DNA of 64,000 nucleotides from Rhodospirillales bacterium. Lineage in GTDB: Bacteria; Pseudomonadota; Alphaproteobacteria; Rhodospirillales; Defluviicoccaceae. The stretch covers positions 1 to 64,000 of the forward strand of contig JADJXQ010000004.1 in assembly GCA_016710335.1 (NCBI GenBank). Direction: 5' to 3'. Positions 37,681 to 46,172 of this stretch are shown piece after piece. The position numbers and the translations under genes were made by a program. The first letter of the stretch is position 1, and every line of letters starts with the position of its first letter. The notes below the pieces were generated by a model. It searched no databases. It saw only the letters and a program-made list of their open reading frames with translations, and had not been told where the DNA came from.

Positions 37681-39174
37681 CTAAAAGACGTCTGCGGTGA
37701 ACTCCAGCCGGACACGTTTGCGAAAGCCATCAATGGCCTTTAGGGAGTCGAGCAGCATGAGTCGATCGCGTTTAACCAGCGACTTAGGGTTGACGTAGTA
37801 GTTGACGCGTTTTCCGGCGTTGAAATCGGTAATTTGCTTTCGGAGCAGGATATCGGTGATCAGGTGGAAGGCGCTGGTGAGATCTTCCTGCTCGTTGATA
37901 CTGAGCGCTCCTTCGTCGTGCAGATGACGGATGCGCTCCAGCGTCGAAGTCGACTCTACTCCTTCGCGCAGGGCTAAAAGCCGGACCCCTTCGACCAGTG
38001 GGATTGTTCCAGTGTACTTCAGGTTTACTTGGCCGCGGAATTCCCGTTTTTCCCGCTCAGTCATGAAACCGCCGAAGAAACCGAGCGCGACATTGTGATC
38101 CGCTTGATCCTGGAACATTTGCTTCAGGAAAAAGTGATTGTTGCGGACCATCTCGGTCACTCTCTGACGAAGCTCAGCCGCGAGATCCGTGTTGCCCCAC
38201 ACCGGTTGAAAATCGAAGAAGATGTCGGCCAGGCGGATGGCGACAAAATTGCTCTTGCGGCCCCATAAGGTGATCTGGTCAATCCACTGGGGCAACGTCT
38301 TCCGCCACAGCGGATTGATCGCCATGCAATAGCCGTTGCAATAGGGGATGCCGATGGCGTTGAGGTCCCGGCACAGCCTCTCTGCCAACTCAAGGAAAAA
38401 GGTGTCGATGCGATTGTGCTCGCTGTCCGGATAGGCTTCAATGATGAATCCGTTGTCCTGATCCGGAAAAAGGTAATTCTCACCGCGCCCGCCTGACCCC
38501 ATGACGATGGTGGTCGCCTTGACCGGCAACGTGCCCCAACCTTCGTTCTCCATTTGCCGAAGATGCGTTTCGCCGAGACGGCGATATAGGTCGTTGTTTA
38601 TTTGCGTCAGCAACTGCTGGATGTCGGGTGCGGGAAGATTTTCGGCGAAGAGCTGCTCCGCAAGTTCGATTTCTGCACTGCGGACCTGCTTGAGACCTTC
38701 GATCGTTCCTTCCTGCGTCAACAGGTCGATCTGGTGCATCAACCCCTGTGACGCCATGGCCAGCGCGTCATGAAGGTACAGCACCCCGGCCACGCGGCCT
38801 GTCCGGTCGGTGACCGGCAAATGCCGAAGATTGTGGCGGCGCATCCAAGCGATTGCGTGATACAGGTATTCTCTCCGGCCGATGGTCACCACGGGCGATG
38901 TCATCACGGTCTCGACCGGGGTTTCGCCGGGTACGCGGTAAGCGATGCGGCGTGCAATGTCCTGCTCGGTGATAATGCCGGCAGGGCGGCCAGACGCATC
39001 TACGACCAGAGCGCACGAAGCTTTGGTGGCCGCCATGTGTTCGATCATGTCGAAGCAGGTGGTTCCTGTTCGTATCGCGAGGACATCCGAACGATGCCGC
39101 ATGGTGTCTTGTACGCGTTGACTGAACACCACACGCTGCGGCGGAAGGTGCTCATGGGCCGGATTGCGTTTCAC
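37681..39174 (-). CDS. CBS-pair / DUF294 nucleotidyltransferase-like signalling protein
   Basis: A 497-residue soluble protein. Two CBS motifs occupy about residues 20-140 (IITEQDIARR, VTDRTGRVAGVLYLHDAL). A helical DUF294 segment follows, then a nucleotidyltransferase-like core with VMGSGGRGENYLFPDQDNGF, resembling the GlnD-type GS-x-R ... DxD site. The C-terminal part holds the substrate-binding-like helical domain (NVALGFFGGF, GTIPLVEGVRLLALREGV). Proteins of this make-up regularly neighbour SSS-family symporters, as here, and are proposed to regulate them. No cyclic-nucleotide-binding domain is present in this copy. Confidence 0.88.
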   Translation of the reverse strand: MKRNPAHEHLPPQRVVFSQRVQDTMRHRSDVLAIRTGTTCFDMIEHMAATKASCALVVDASGRPAGIITEQDIARRIAYRVPGETPVETVMTSPVVTIGRREYLYHAIAWMRRHNLRHLPVTDRTGRVAGVLYLHDALAMASQGLMHQIDLLTQEGTIEGLKQVRSAEIELAEQLFAENLPAPDIQQLLTQINNDLYRRLGETHLRQMENEGWGTLPVKATTIVMGSGGRGENYLFPDQDNGFIIEAYPDSEHNRIDTFFLELAERLCRDLNAIGIPYCNGYCMAINPLWRKTLPQWIDQITLWGRKSNFVAIRLADIFFDFQPVWGNTDLAAELRQRVTEMVRNNHFFLKQMFQDQADHNVALGFFGGFMTEREKREFRGQVNLKYTGTIPLVEGVRLLALREGVESTSTLERIRHLHDEGALSINEQEDLTSAFHLITDILLRKQITDFNAGKRVNYYVNPKSLVKRDRLMLLDSLKAIDGFRKRVRLEFTADVF

Positions 39175-39823
39175 GATTGTCTGCGGTGCCTCTTCACCAT
39201 GCCCGAGCCATTCGAGATGTGCGGCTCATGCGGGACGACCAAACCGATGAGTGTCATGCACTCGGGAACCCCACGTCCGGGCGATTGCCCAGCGCAGGTG
39301 GCGCGCTTTGCCAGTGTCGGCAGCAGATCGAAGCATCGAAATCCGATGTCTTTCAAGCCTGCGCTGTGCGGGATCCTGGTGCTGTAGTGGAACCACGAGG
39401 TCGAGGGGCACTTGATCGCCCGCTGACTAGGCAGCCACACGTCTAAACGCCACATTCCGCACGACGATTGTCATCTTATTACCGTATTGCCCGGGGCGTG
39501 CGAAGATGTTATGGATATTTCAAGCGCGTGGGTAAAACGTTCCGCCGCGTGAGGAAACGTTGAACGATAAAAAAGCGGAAGCACCGGGCGTATAGCGAAA
39601 GCTTGCAAACTTTCGTCGATAGCGCTCGCGGGGAAGGTGAAGCGTTCAGACGCAGGTAAGCGATTAGCCAGAAGTGATTGGCGGCGCCTCCTACACCCCC
39701 CGTTCTGTCGTTCGGCGCCGGTGTTCCCGGCTTCGGGTTCACCGGAATTCATAGTGGATTTGGGTCCTGGCGGCCAAGCAGAGGCTTCGCCGTGACTAGG
39801 CCGACGGAGAGGGGAGAACTGTC
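39175..39823. other. long divergent intergenic region
   Basis: About 650 bases between the CBS/DUF294 gene and the symporter gene, the longest non-coding stretch in this part. It presumably holds both promoters. Weak open frames run across it in several phases without recognisable products, and I see no tRNA, terminator or clear repeat. Confidence 0.5.
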
Positions 39824-41836
39824 TTGTCACCAAAAGTGATCTGGCTGTTCGTGTTCGTAGGACTTTATTGGGCGTATTGCATTTTCTGGGGAATACGCGG
39901 AGCACGAATGGCAAAAACAGCCAGCGATTACTTTATCGCCGGCCGTCAACTTTCATTGTGGGTTTTCGTTCTTGCGGCCACCGCGACGTCGTTCTCGGGC
40001 TGGACCTTCATGGGCCACCCTGGATTGGTTTTTCGCGATGGCTTTCAGTATGCCTACGCCTCGTTCTACGTGATCACCATCCCGTTTACCGGTGTGATGT
40101 TTCTGAAGCGTCAGTGGATGCTGGGAAAGCGCTACGGCTATGTTACGCCGGGTGAGATGCTCTCCGATTACTTCCAGGGGGACGCCATCCGCATTTTGAC
40201 GGTGTTGGTGGCGTTGCTGTTCTCCATCCCGTATCTGGGCGTTCAACTCGGAGCTTCCGGCTTTCTGTTCACCGTGTTGACGGACGGTCTGGTTCCCAAG
40301 GACTTTGGCATGTGGCTATTGTCCCTGGTGGTGTTGATCTACGTGGCGTCGGGTGGGCTCCGCGCGGTGGCCTACGTGGACACCATGCAGTGCATTCTAC
40401 TCGCGCTTGGCATTATCATCACCGGCATCATTGCGCTGACTTTCGTCGGCGGGTGGGATGCGCTGGCGGCCTCCCTAGCGGAGATGGGCAGGCATCCGGA
40501 ATGGAGCGGCAAGTGGGGATCAACCCAAGGCCTGGGGGGCGGTGACTACAATACCTATCTCGCCGTGCCCGGGGTGATCCAGTTTACCGCCGGTCTTGGA
40601 AAAGAGACACCGGTAGGCGGCCTCTGGACGGGCGTCATGATTCTCACCTACATGTTCGCCTTGATGGGGATTCAGTCGGCGCCAGCGTTCACCATGTGGT
40701 CGTTCGCCAACACCAATCCGCGGCCGTTCGCGCCGCAGCAGGTTTGGGCCTCGGCGTTCGGCATCGGCCTGATCCTGTTTTTCTTTACGGCGTTCCAGGG
40801 CCTGGGCGCGCACTTCCTCGGCATGAACCAGCAGATCAACGACGCGGGCTTCACCGCCACGCTGCCGGGGATCCAGGAGTACATGAACGCCCATGCCGGC
40901 CAGATGCCATTCGATCCGGGCGTCAGTCCCGATTCGGTGGTGCCGCGCTACTTCAACCTGATCGGTGATGCGATGCCGTGGCTGGTAGGGCTGTTGGCGG
41001 TCTGCGCTTTGGCAGCCATGCAGTCCACCGGGGCGGCGTACATGTCCACGGCGGGCGGCATGCTCACCCGCGACCTGTACAAGCGGTACCTGAACCCGAC
41101 TGCAACACATACGACCCAGAAGATGTTCGGCCGTCTGGGGGTTGCGTTCATCGTCGTCAGCGCTTTGATGGTGGCGACGTTCTCTGAAGATGCTCTCGTT
41201 CTTCTCGGCGGTCTCGCCGTGGCGTTCGGGTTCCAGATGTGGGTGCCGCTGGCGGGGGTGACGTTCTTCCCGTGGATTACACGCGCCGGTGCGACTTGGG
41301 GTCTTGCTGCTGGATTGCTCGGCGTCAGCTTCACCGACAGCTTCGGGTTGACGCTTCTGCAATCCATTGGGATAGACCTGTGGGGCCGGTGGCCGTGGAC
41401 CATTCACTCGGCCGGCTGGGGTATCATCGTCAACGTACTCGTCTGCGTCGTTGTTTCGGCCATGACACAGAACGACCAGGCGCTCGCCCACCGCATGAAG
41501 TATCACAACTTCCTGCGGGAGCACGCCACGTTGCGAGCGTCCAAGCGCGGCCTCATCCCTGTAGCTTGGGCCATCACATTGGGCTGGTTCTTCTTCGGGA
41601 TCGGGCCGGGCGCCGTGATAGGCAACGATATCTTCGGTGCGCCTGACGCAGGGGTTGATGGATGGACATTTGGTATCCCGTCGATCTGGGCGTGGCAGAT
41701 CCTATTCTGGCTGCTCGGCGTGTTTATGATGTGGTTCCTGGCCTACAAGATGGAGATGTCAACCGTTCCCGACACCGAAGTGGAAGCTTTGGTCGAAGAC
41801 ATCGGTGACACCACGCTGGAGAAACCAGGCGTCTAG
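39824..41836 (+). CDS. sodium:solute symporter (SSS family)
   Basis: Inner-membrane transporter of 670 residues with about 13-14 TM helices, longer than average for SSS. The TTG at 39824 is supported by GGGGAG seven bases upstream. Family regions: DYFIAGRQLSLWVFVLAATATSFSGWTFMGHPGLVF at the N-terminus, YGYVTPGEMLSDYF, YVASGGLRAVAYVDTMQ, and AALAAMQSTGAAYMSTAGGMLTRDLYKRYL before the last helices. The C-terminal tail is acidic. The substrate may be a carboxylate, since relatives with a DUF294 neighbour include acetate permeases, but this is inference. Confidence 0.92.
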   Translation: MSPKVIWLFVFVGLYWAYCIFWGIRGARMAKTASDYFIAGRQLSLWVFVLAATATSFSGWTFMGHPGLVFRDGFQYAYASFYVITIPFTGVMFLKRQWMLGKRYGYVTPGEMLSDYFQGDAIRILTVLVALLFSIPYLGVQLGASGFLFTVLTDGLVPKDFGMWLLSLVVLIYVASGGLRAVAYVDTMQCILLALGIIITGIIALTFVGGWDALAASLAEMGRHPEWSGKWGSTQGLGGGDYNTYLAVPGVIQFTAGLGKETPVGGLWTGVMILTYMFALMGIQSAPAFTMWSFANTNPRPFAPQQVWASAFGIGLILFFFTAFQGLGAHFLGMNQQINDAGFTATLPGIQEYMNAHAGQMPFDPGVSPDSVVPRYFNLIGDAMPWLVGLLAVCALAAMQSTGAAYMSTAGGMLTRDLYKRYLNPTATHTTQKMFGRLGVAFIVVSALMVATFSEDALVLLGGLAVAFGFQMWVPLAGVTFFPWITRAGATWGLAAGLLGVSFTDSFGLTLLQSIGIDLWGRWPWTIHSAGWGIIVNVLVCVVVSAMTQNDQALAHRMKYHNFLREHATLRASKRGLIPVAWAITLGWFFFGIGPGAVIGNDIFGAPDAGVDGWTFGIPSIWAWQILFWLLGVFMMWFLAYKMEMSTVPDTEVEALVEDIGDTTLEKPGV

Positions 41837-41856
41837 CGTGCCATCGTCGCAAAGCT

Positions 41857-41888
41857 GGGGGGAAGGGCGGTGCTCTTCCCCCCTTTTT
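41857..41888 (+). terminator. rho-independent terminator after the symporter gene
   Basis: Arms GGGGGGAAG and CTTCCCCCC pair perfectly around a nine-base loop and are followed by TTTTT. It starts 20 bases after the symporter stop codon and precedes the small membrane protein gene, so it either ends the message or attenuates it. Confidence 0.9.
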
Positions 41889-41922
41889 ATGGAATCGGCA
41901 TCTTGATGGATACGCGCGGCGG

Positions 41923-42171
41923 ATGGAGGAGTTATTTCGCAATCAGTGGCTTTGGACTATCGTACTCGGCGTGGCTCTCTACCTCCCGGTTCGCCATCTC
42001 ATTTTCGCACTGGCTGTGCGTCGCGAGGAACGAAAACTGGGTCATGCGGCCGACCCGTCTCGCCAGAGTGAGATCAAGCGGCGCGTGTCGCTGACCGCGG
42101 CTTTGCTCTGTTTCGTGTTCGCGGTTGTGTATGTCCACGTCATGCTGAACAGAATCTACGGCGGGACATGA
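41923..42171 (+). CDS. small two-helix membrane protein
   Basis: An 82-residue protein with two predicted TM helices (QWLWTIVLGVALYLPV, about 8-25; LTAALLCFVFAVVYVHVML, about 58-76) and a charged cytoplasmic-type loop between them (RREERKLGH). It lies just after the symporter terminator and overlaps the TPR gene as ATGA. I cannot name a family. The fixed overlap makes it a real gene, probably an accessory subunit for the symporter or the TPR protein. Confidence 0.75.
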   Translation: MEELFRNQWLWTIVLGVALYLPVRHLIFALAVRREERKLGHAADPSRQSEIKRRVSLTAALLCFVFAVVYVHVMLNRIYGGT

Positions 42172-42806
42172 ACGCCGGATTCTCGCGAAGCCCTTTCAGC
42201 TTTGGGGTGCTCCGCCGTTACGTCATCATCGCGTTGGTGGCGTTGATGGGTTGGGGCCTTTACAAAACCATCATCAACCCGCTGTTCGTCACGGCGCCGA
42301 CCGGCGATTTCGAAGTCCGTCAAGGTGACATTCTGCTATCGGACAAAAAGTACGATGAAGCTTTGGAGCGCTTCGACGCGGCTTTGATGATATCGCCGGA
42401 CCATCGCGGAGCACTTATGGGGCGCGCCCTTGTCTTCCTACAGACGGGCCAAGACGCCGAAGCCGAAGCCGCCTTGACCGGGCTGATTGACGGCCTCTCC
42501 ACGACTCTGGAGCCTGACGATGCTACCGGCCGAGGTGCTCTCGCCGCAGCGTACGCCAACCGCGGAATTTTATACGACCGAATGGGAGAATTCGAGAAGG
42601 CGCTCGCGAACTACATCCTTGCGTTGAGGGTGGACGCCGAGGCCGTCTCCGGTCCCGATATTTTCGACAAGATCCTGTATGAGGCGCGGCCGTCCAGCAT
42701 TGAGGCTCGAGCCAAGTACTTGGACGAACAGCTTCAGTTACCGGAGGACCAAAGGATATTGCGCGTTCCAGAAATTGACGCCAGACAGCGCATGCACAAA
42801 CCTTAG
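42168..42806 (+). CDS. membrane-anchored TPR protein
   Basis: A 212-residue protein with one N-terminal TM helix (YVIIALVALMGWGLYKTII, about 16-34) and TPR-like helical pairs: GDILLSDKKYDEALERFDAALMISPDHRGALMGRALVFLQTG and AAAYANRGILYDRMGEFEKALANYILALRVD. It is expected to present a protein-binding surface at the membrane. It is translationally coupled to the small membrane protein, and its stop codon is directly followed by transposase debris. Confidence 0.82.
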   Translation: MNAGFSRSPFSFGVLRRYVIIALVALMGWGLYKTIINPLFVTAPTGDFEVRQGDILLSDKKYDEALERFDAALMISPDHRGALMGRALVFLQTGQDAEAEAALTGLIDGLSTTLEPDDATGRGALAAAYANRGILYDRMGEFEKALANYILALRVDAEAVSGPDIFDKILYEARPSSIEARAKYLDEQLQLPEDQRILRVPEIDARQRMHKP

Positions 42807-42811
42807 TGGTC

Positions 42812-43260
42812 CGACCTCACTGACCTACTACCACTTCCCGGAAGAGCACTGGCGGCGGATCCGGACCAACAACCCGCTCGAGCGGATCGCGAGATCCGCG
42901 CGGGAACCCGGCTGGCGGGAGCATTCTGGACGGCGAAAGCGCCCTCAACCTGGCCGCGGCCAGGTTGAGGCACATCGCCGGCACCACCGTCCACCCGCCG
43001 CTACCTGAACATGCAGCGCTGCACGAGCAAAACTGACCGCATAAACCGCATGACCCGACGGCCATCACCCACGGAAAAGTGCGAAAGACTTGGACACTAC
43101 CGGCTGGCGGGAGCATTGGGCGACCCCCGGCGGCTAGATAGAGGCACATCACCGGCACACGACGTCAACTACCAGACGCTGAAGCAGTGGGCCGAGCGCC
43201 AGCCAGTCAGCCGTGCCGGCGCAGGGTCGCAAAAACTGGCATTCGCTTCAGATCAGAGGT
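42812..43260 (+). mobile_element. decayed IS256-like transposase C-terminus, partly duplicated
   Basis: Spread over more than one frame, the sequence encodes the IS256 family C-terminus: YYHFPEEHWRRIRTNNPLER, then in another frame SALNLAAARLRHIAGTT and STRRYLNMQR. No intact transposase remains. The words CCGGCTGGCGGGAGCATT (42908-42925 and 43100-43117) and GAGGCACATC (42967-42976 and 43141-43150) occur twice, so a piece of the same tail has been copied or inserted again in more degraded form. A segment at 43160-43200 (NYQTLKQWAERQP) may come from another element. I see no intact terminal repeats. Confidence 0.7.
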
Positions 43261-43391
43261 GATGGGTTCGGAACAGGATGCGTTGTTGAAAGCTAACGGC
43301 GAGGCTCGTGTGAGCCTCGCCGTCCGGATTCGCATGTTCAATACCAACAGCGCTCAGATGGTTGCGGTGAGCTGCGCGCTGACCTTCCCGA

Positions 43392-44132
43392 TTAGACCGT
43401 GCGGACTCGCTTACGTCTCGCCGCTGCAGCGCCCAGTGCGGCGATGCCGGTTGCGAATAGCCACACAGCACCCGGAACGGGAATGGGCTGTACGCCTCCC
43501 CCGTCACCGCTCAAACGCACATCCGCAGCCAAGGTCGTAGTGGTCTCTTCATTGACCGAGAAAGTATTGGTCGCCAATTCGAGATCGACGGTCCTGCCGC
43601 CAATGTCCCCGGTATACTTCGCGTCAACGATGCTTATGTCATCTCCACAGCCGTACGACGCCGACCACATGCTGGGGCACGACGCCGGCGGCAAGGAATT
43701 TAGGTGCTGATTGATCAAAAACACAATAATCAGCGATCCACCGCTCGACGCTCCGTTGTCGACGTCCACGTTCACGTCCAGTTTCACCCGAACGCTCTGC
43801 TGTCCGAAGGTCTCGGTGTTGCGGAACACGATCGTTCCGAGCGACTCGCGCTCTCCGGACAAAGCCGCGAGCGGCTTGTCCACGCCTTTCCACACCAATC
43901 CGCTTTGCAGCGCCGGAGTGAGCGGACTGACCACTCCCCAGTTGCCGTAGGCGTCTCCACTGTAGCCGGGAACCGCCGACGTATTGAAGTTGTCAGCGCT
44001 CAACGCGCTGAAGGACGCACTTCTCGTATTGACGGTAGCAGCCTCGGTCGCAACCGGCGCAACGACGGTCGCCACCAAGAGCATCAATCCCGCAATTTTT
44101 GTGAGCCTGTAAACTTTCTTGAGCCTGTTCAT
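43392..44132 (-). CDS. VPLPA-CTERM-type exported protein
   Basis: A 246-residue secreted protein. A signal peptide covers about 1-31 (IAGLMLLVATVVAPVATEA). The mature domain is beta-rich, with two Cys pairs possible (CPSMW, YGCGDD). The C-terminus has the tripartite sorting signal: IPVPGAVW, a hydrophobic helix (LFATGIAALGAA) and an RRKR end. This is the VPLPA variant of PEP-CTERM signals, which are processed by an exosortase. No exosortase gene is in the window. Such proteins usually accompany extracellular-polysaccharide producers. Confidence 0.85.
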   Translation of the reverse strand: MNRLKKVYRLTKIAGLMLLVATVVAPVATEAATVNTRSASFSALSADNFNTSAVPGYSGDAYGNWGVVSPLTPALQSGLVWKGVDKPLAALSGERESLGTIVFRNTETFGQQSVRVKLDVNVDVDNGASSGGSLIIVFLINQHLNSLPPASCPSMWSASYGCGDDISIVDAKYTGDIGGRTVDLELATNTFSVNEETTTTLAADVRLSGDGGGVQPIPVPGAVWLFATGIAALGAAAARRKRVRTV

Positions 44133-44311
44133 ACCCTACCTCCACCCGAGTTTGCGCTACGAGCTTATTGTTCTAGCTACCTGTTGTTCCAAGTACGTCA
44201 TCTTTGGAATACGCACTGCGTCCCGCCCGAAATCCCAGCACGAAGTATCCGCTCCAATCTGTCAACTATTTCTCATACCCTTTAGCTATCTTCGGCAAAT
44301 CTTGCCGGCCC

Positions 44312-44911
44312 TTAGCGCGCCCCGCCTCCGCCACCGCCGTCCCCGCCTCCATCGCCGCCGGAACCGCCCGGTCCTCCGGCTCCGCCTGGGCCGGCCAAGG
44401 TCGTGGTGCCGAACACCGATGGCAGCCCCAGATCAGCCCTGAACTCCTCCGCGGCAATGGCAAGCTCCGCATGTATGGCTTGTCGGTTGCGAAGCGGCAC
44501 ACACAGCGCCTGTTCCGTCTGAGGCGCATGCTCCCGCAGCGGCTCGACTTGCCCCGCATCACTGCGCAACGCCTCCGGCGCATAGGTGTTGCCGGTCTTC
44601 TCCTCGGCAAGCTTGATCAACCATGCTTGGCACGTCTCGCTCTCATCGACAACGCCGTCGTTGTTGAGATCGTATGCCCGGAGCCACGTGGCGGCTTCAG
44701 GAACGTCGCTGGTCTGGATGCGTACCAGCGGCAAATCCGGTTCATCCGCCTCCACGAGCGTCAGTGGGCCAACAACCTCCGTATAGCGCCGATACTCGCC
44801 GGCAGTGCTGTCGTAGAGCATCAGATCGGACAACTGAGCCTCGTTGGGGACCCTTGCAGTGGAGCACGCCACCACGGCCAGACCTGTACAGACTGCAAGA
44901 ACTTTTTTCAC
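44312..44911 (-). CDS. EF-hand lipoprotein with glycine-rich tail
   Basis: A 199-residue predicted lipoprotein. The GTG at 44911 is preceded by GGAGG at five bases, which decides the start. The signal peptide KKVLAVCTGLAVVAC ends in a lipobox with Cys at about 16. A single canonical calcium loop DLNNDGVVDESE lies at about residues 80-91. The C-terminus is a Gly-rich run of GGDGGG-type repeats ending at GGAR. The precise function is unknown. It lies 180 bases upstream of the VPLPA-CTERM gene on the same strand. Confidence 0.78.
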   Translation of the reverse strand: MKKVLAVCTGLAVVACSTARVPNEAQLSDLMLYDSTAGEYRRYTEVVGPLTLVEADEPDLPLVRIQTSDVPEAATWLRAYDLNNDGVVDESETCQAWLIKLAEEKTGNTYAPEALRSDAGQVEPLREHAPQTEQALCVPLRNRQAIHAELAIAAEEFRADLGLPSVFGTTTLAGPGGAGGPGGSGGDGGGDGGGGGGAR

Positions 44912-45543
44912 GATCGCCTCCGATTGTTTTAGCTCAACCCGTTGTTCTTGTTCGACACCCATGCCTAACCGGCAATACCGCCTACGATCCTCTAGGTCCC
45001 GTATGTCTGTCAAAACAAGTATATTTCATATAAGAGAAATTCGCAAGCGCAGCGCAGAATGCCGTGACAATTTTACGTATCAGTATCCTCGCGGCAACAC
45101 TACACGTCTGAGGCCCATCAGGTGTCCAGTGAGGGGAAGGGCTGCCTCTTCCGCTCCTTTTGCTTTCCTCATCGCCAGACGGAGCTGCCCCGGTCCGCAC
45201 ACGACTTCGCGGCACATGGCAACCGGCTGGCTAGAGCCGCAACGGGAACTGGTTGCACACTAACGCGCAGTAATCGTCATGGTTCCGCCTTGCGTCCAGG
45301 AACCAGAATGCGAATCCGATTTGCGAGGGCGCCCGGGCTGCGCCAGGTGCACCCGAATTTGAACCGGTGAGCGTTGACAACGTTCTCCGCATGTCGTGAA
45401 GATAGGGATTGGCATGTGTCGCGTGAAGACCATGTGTCGCGTGAAGACTATTTGGAGGAGCGCGCAGTGGTCGGCGCCGGTAGACACATTCGTGACACGT
45501 TGAAGTGCTAATCGTGACGCAATCACGTTGAAGGAATGCTGCA
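44912..45543. other. long intergenic region with an 18-bp tandem repeat
   Basis: About 630 bases between the EF-hand lipoprotein (minus) and the exported Pro/Ala-rich protein (plus). A tandem repeat at 45413-45448 and other short iterations are listed below. No gene, RNA or terminator is supported in the rest. Confidence 0.5.
45413..45448 (+). repeat. perfect tandem repeat of 18 bp with partial copies nearby
   Basis: CATGTGTCGCGTGAAGAC occurs twice head to tail. A degenerate copy (CATGTCGTGAAGAT) lies at about 45390. Closer to the gene, CACGTTGAAG occurs twice (about 45497 and 45524). All are within 160 bases upstream of the GTG at 45544, so they may be binding sites for a regulator or a replication-slippage product. 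Confidence 0.75.
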
Positions 45544-46047
45544 GTGAAGACACCGAAGACGCTCACCGCCATAATTGCGATCGGGACCCTGTCCGTGATC
45601 TGGGTCGCCGACGCAGACGCCCAATTTCGCGAGGACTCCGGTTACCTCGGAAACCGGGGGCGGCCGACCACCGTCCTCGACCTCATGAAGCAGCAGCGGG
45701 CAATCGATTCACCGACGGTGCGAAATCCGCCGGGGGCGGCGCCGGTGCGCCGCCCGCCAGGGTTCGTGACGGATTCTTCATCAGCCGGAACGCGGCGGGC
45801 GATCGTGAGCCCGGGAGCTGAAGAACCGATGATCCCGGGTTCGCAAACCCGCGACGCCCCGGCTAAAGATGCAGCGACAACCGCTCCGGGTGTGGCTGCA
45901 GAATCGGCACCTCAGTTCCCGAAACCGAAAGAGCCAGCGGTGGAAGGCGAGGCTCCGCCCGCAGGTGCGCCGGTTCAGGCGCCGACCGAGGGCGAGGGGG
46001 CGCCTTCGACGGAACGCCAGCAGAGTACGCAACCCGCCGCGCAGTAG
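45544..46047 (+). CDS. exported Pro/Ala-rich protein of unknown function
   Basis: A 167-residue protein with a signal peptide (residues 1-27, cleavage after ADA). The mature chain is low in hydrophobic residues and rich in Pro, Ala, Glu and Gln, especially beyond residue 110 (PKPKEPAVEGEAPPAGAPVQAP), so it is probably disordered. The start is GTG, with AAGGA nine bases before. I do not recognise a domain. Composition resembles periplasmic linker proteins. Confidence 0.72.
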   Translation: MKTPKTLTAIIAIGTLSVIWVADADAQFREDSGYLGNRGRPTTVLDLMKQQRAIDSPTVRNPPGAAPVRRPPGFVTDSSSAGTRRAIVSPGAEEPMIPGSQTRDAPAKDAATTAPGVAAESAPQFPKPKEPAVEGEAPPAGAPVQAPTEGEGAPSTERQQSTQPAAQ

Positions 46048-46172
46048 GCTGAACCGTCCCATCGGCTTGGCTACATGTAAGCCAGCGCGGCACGCCGTAA
46101 GCGGATTTGTGCGGCCTCTGGAGGTAGGCCGAAAGCGGTCGAAGGCACTTTATCGATTGCGCGCCGGGAGCG

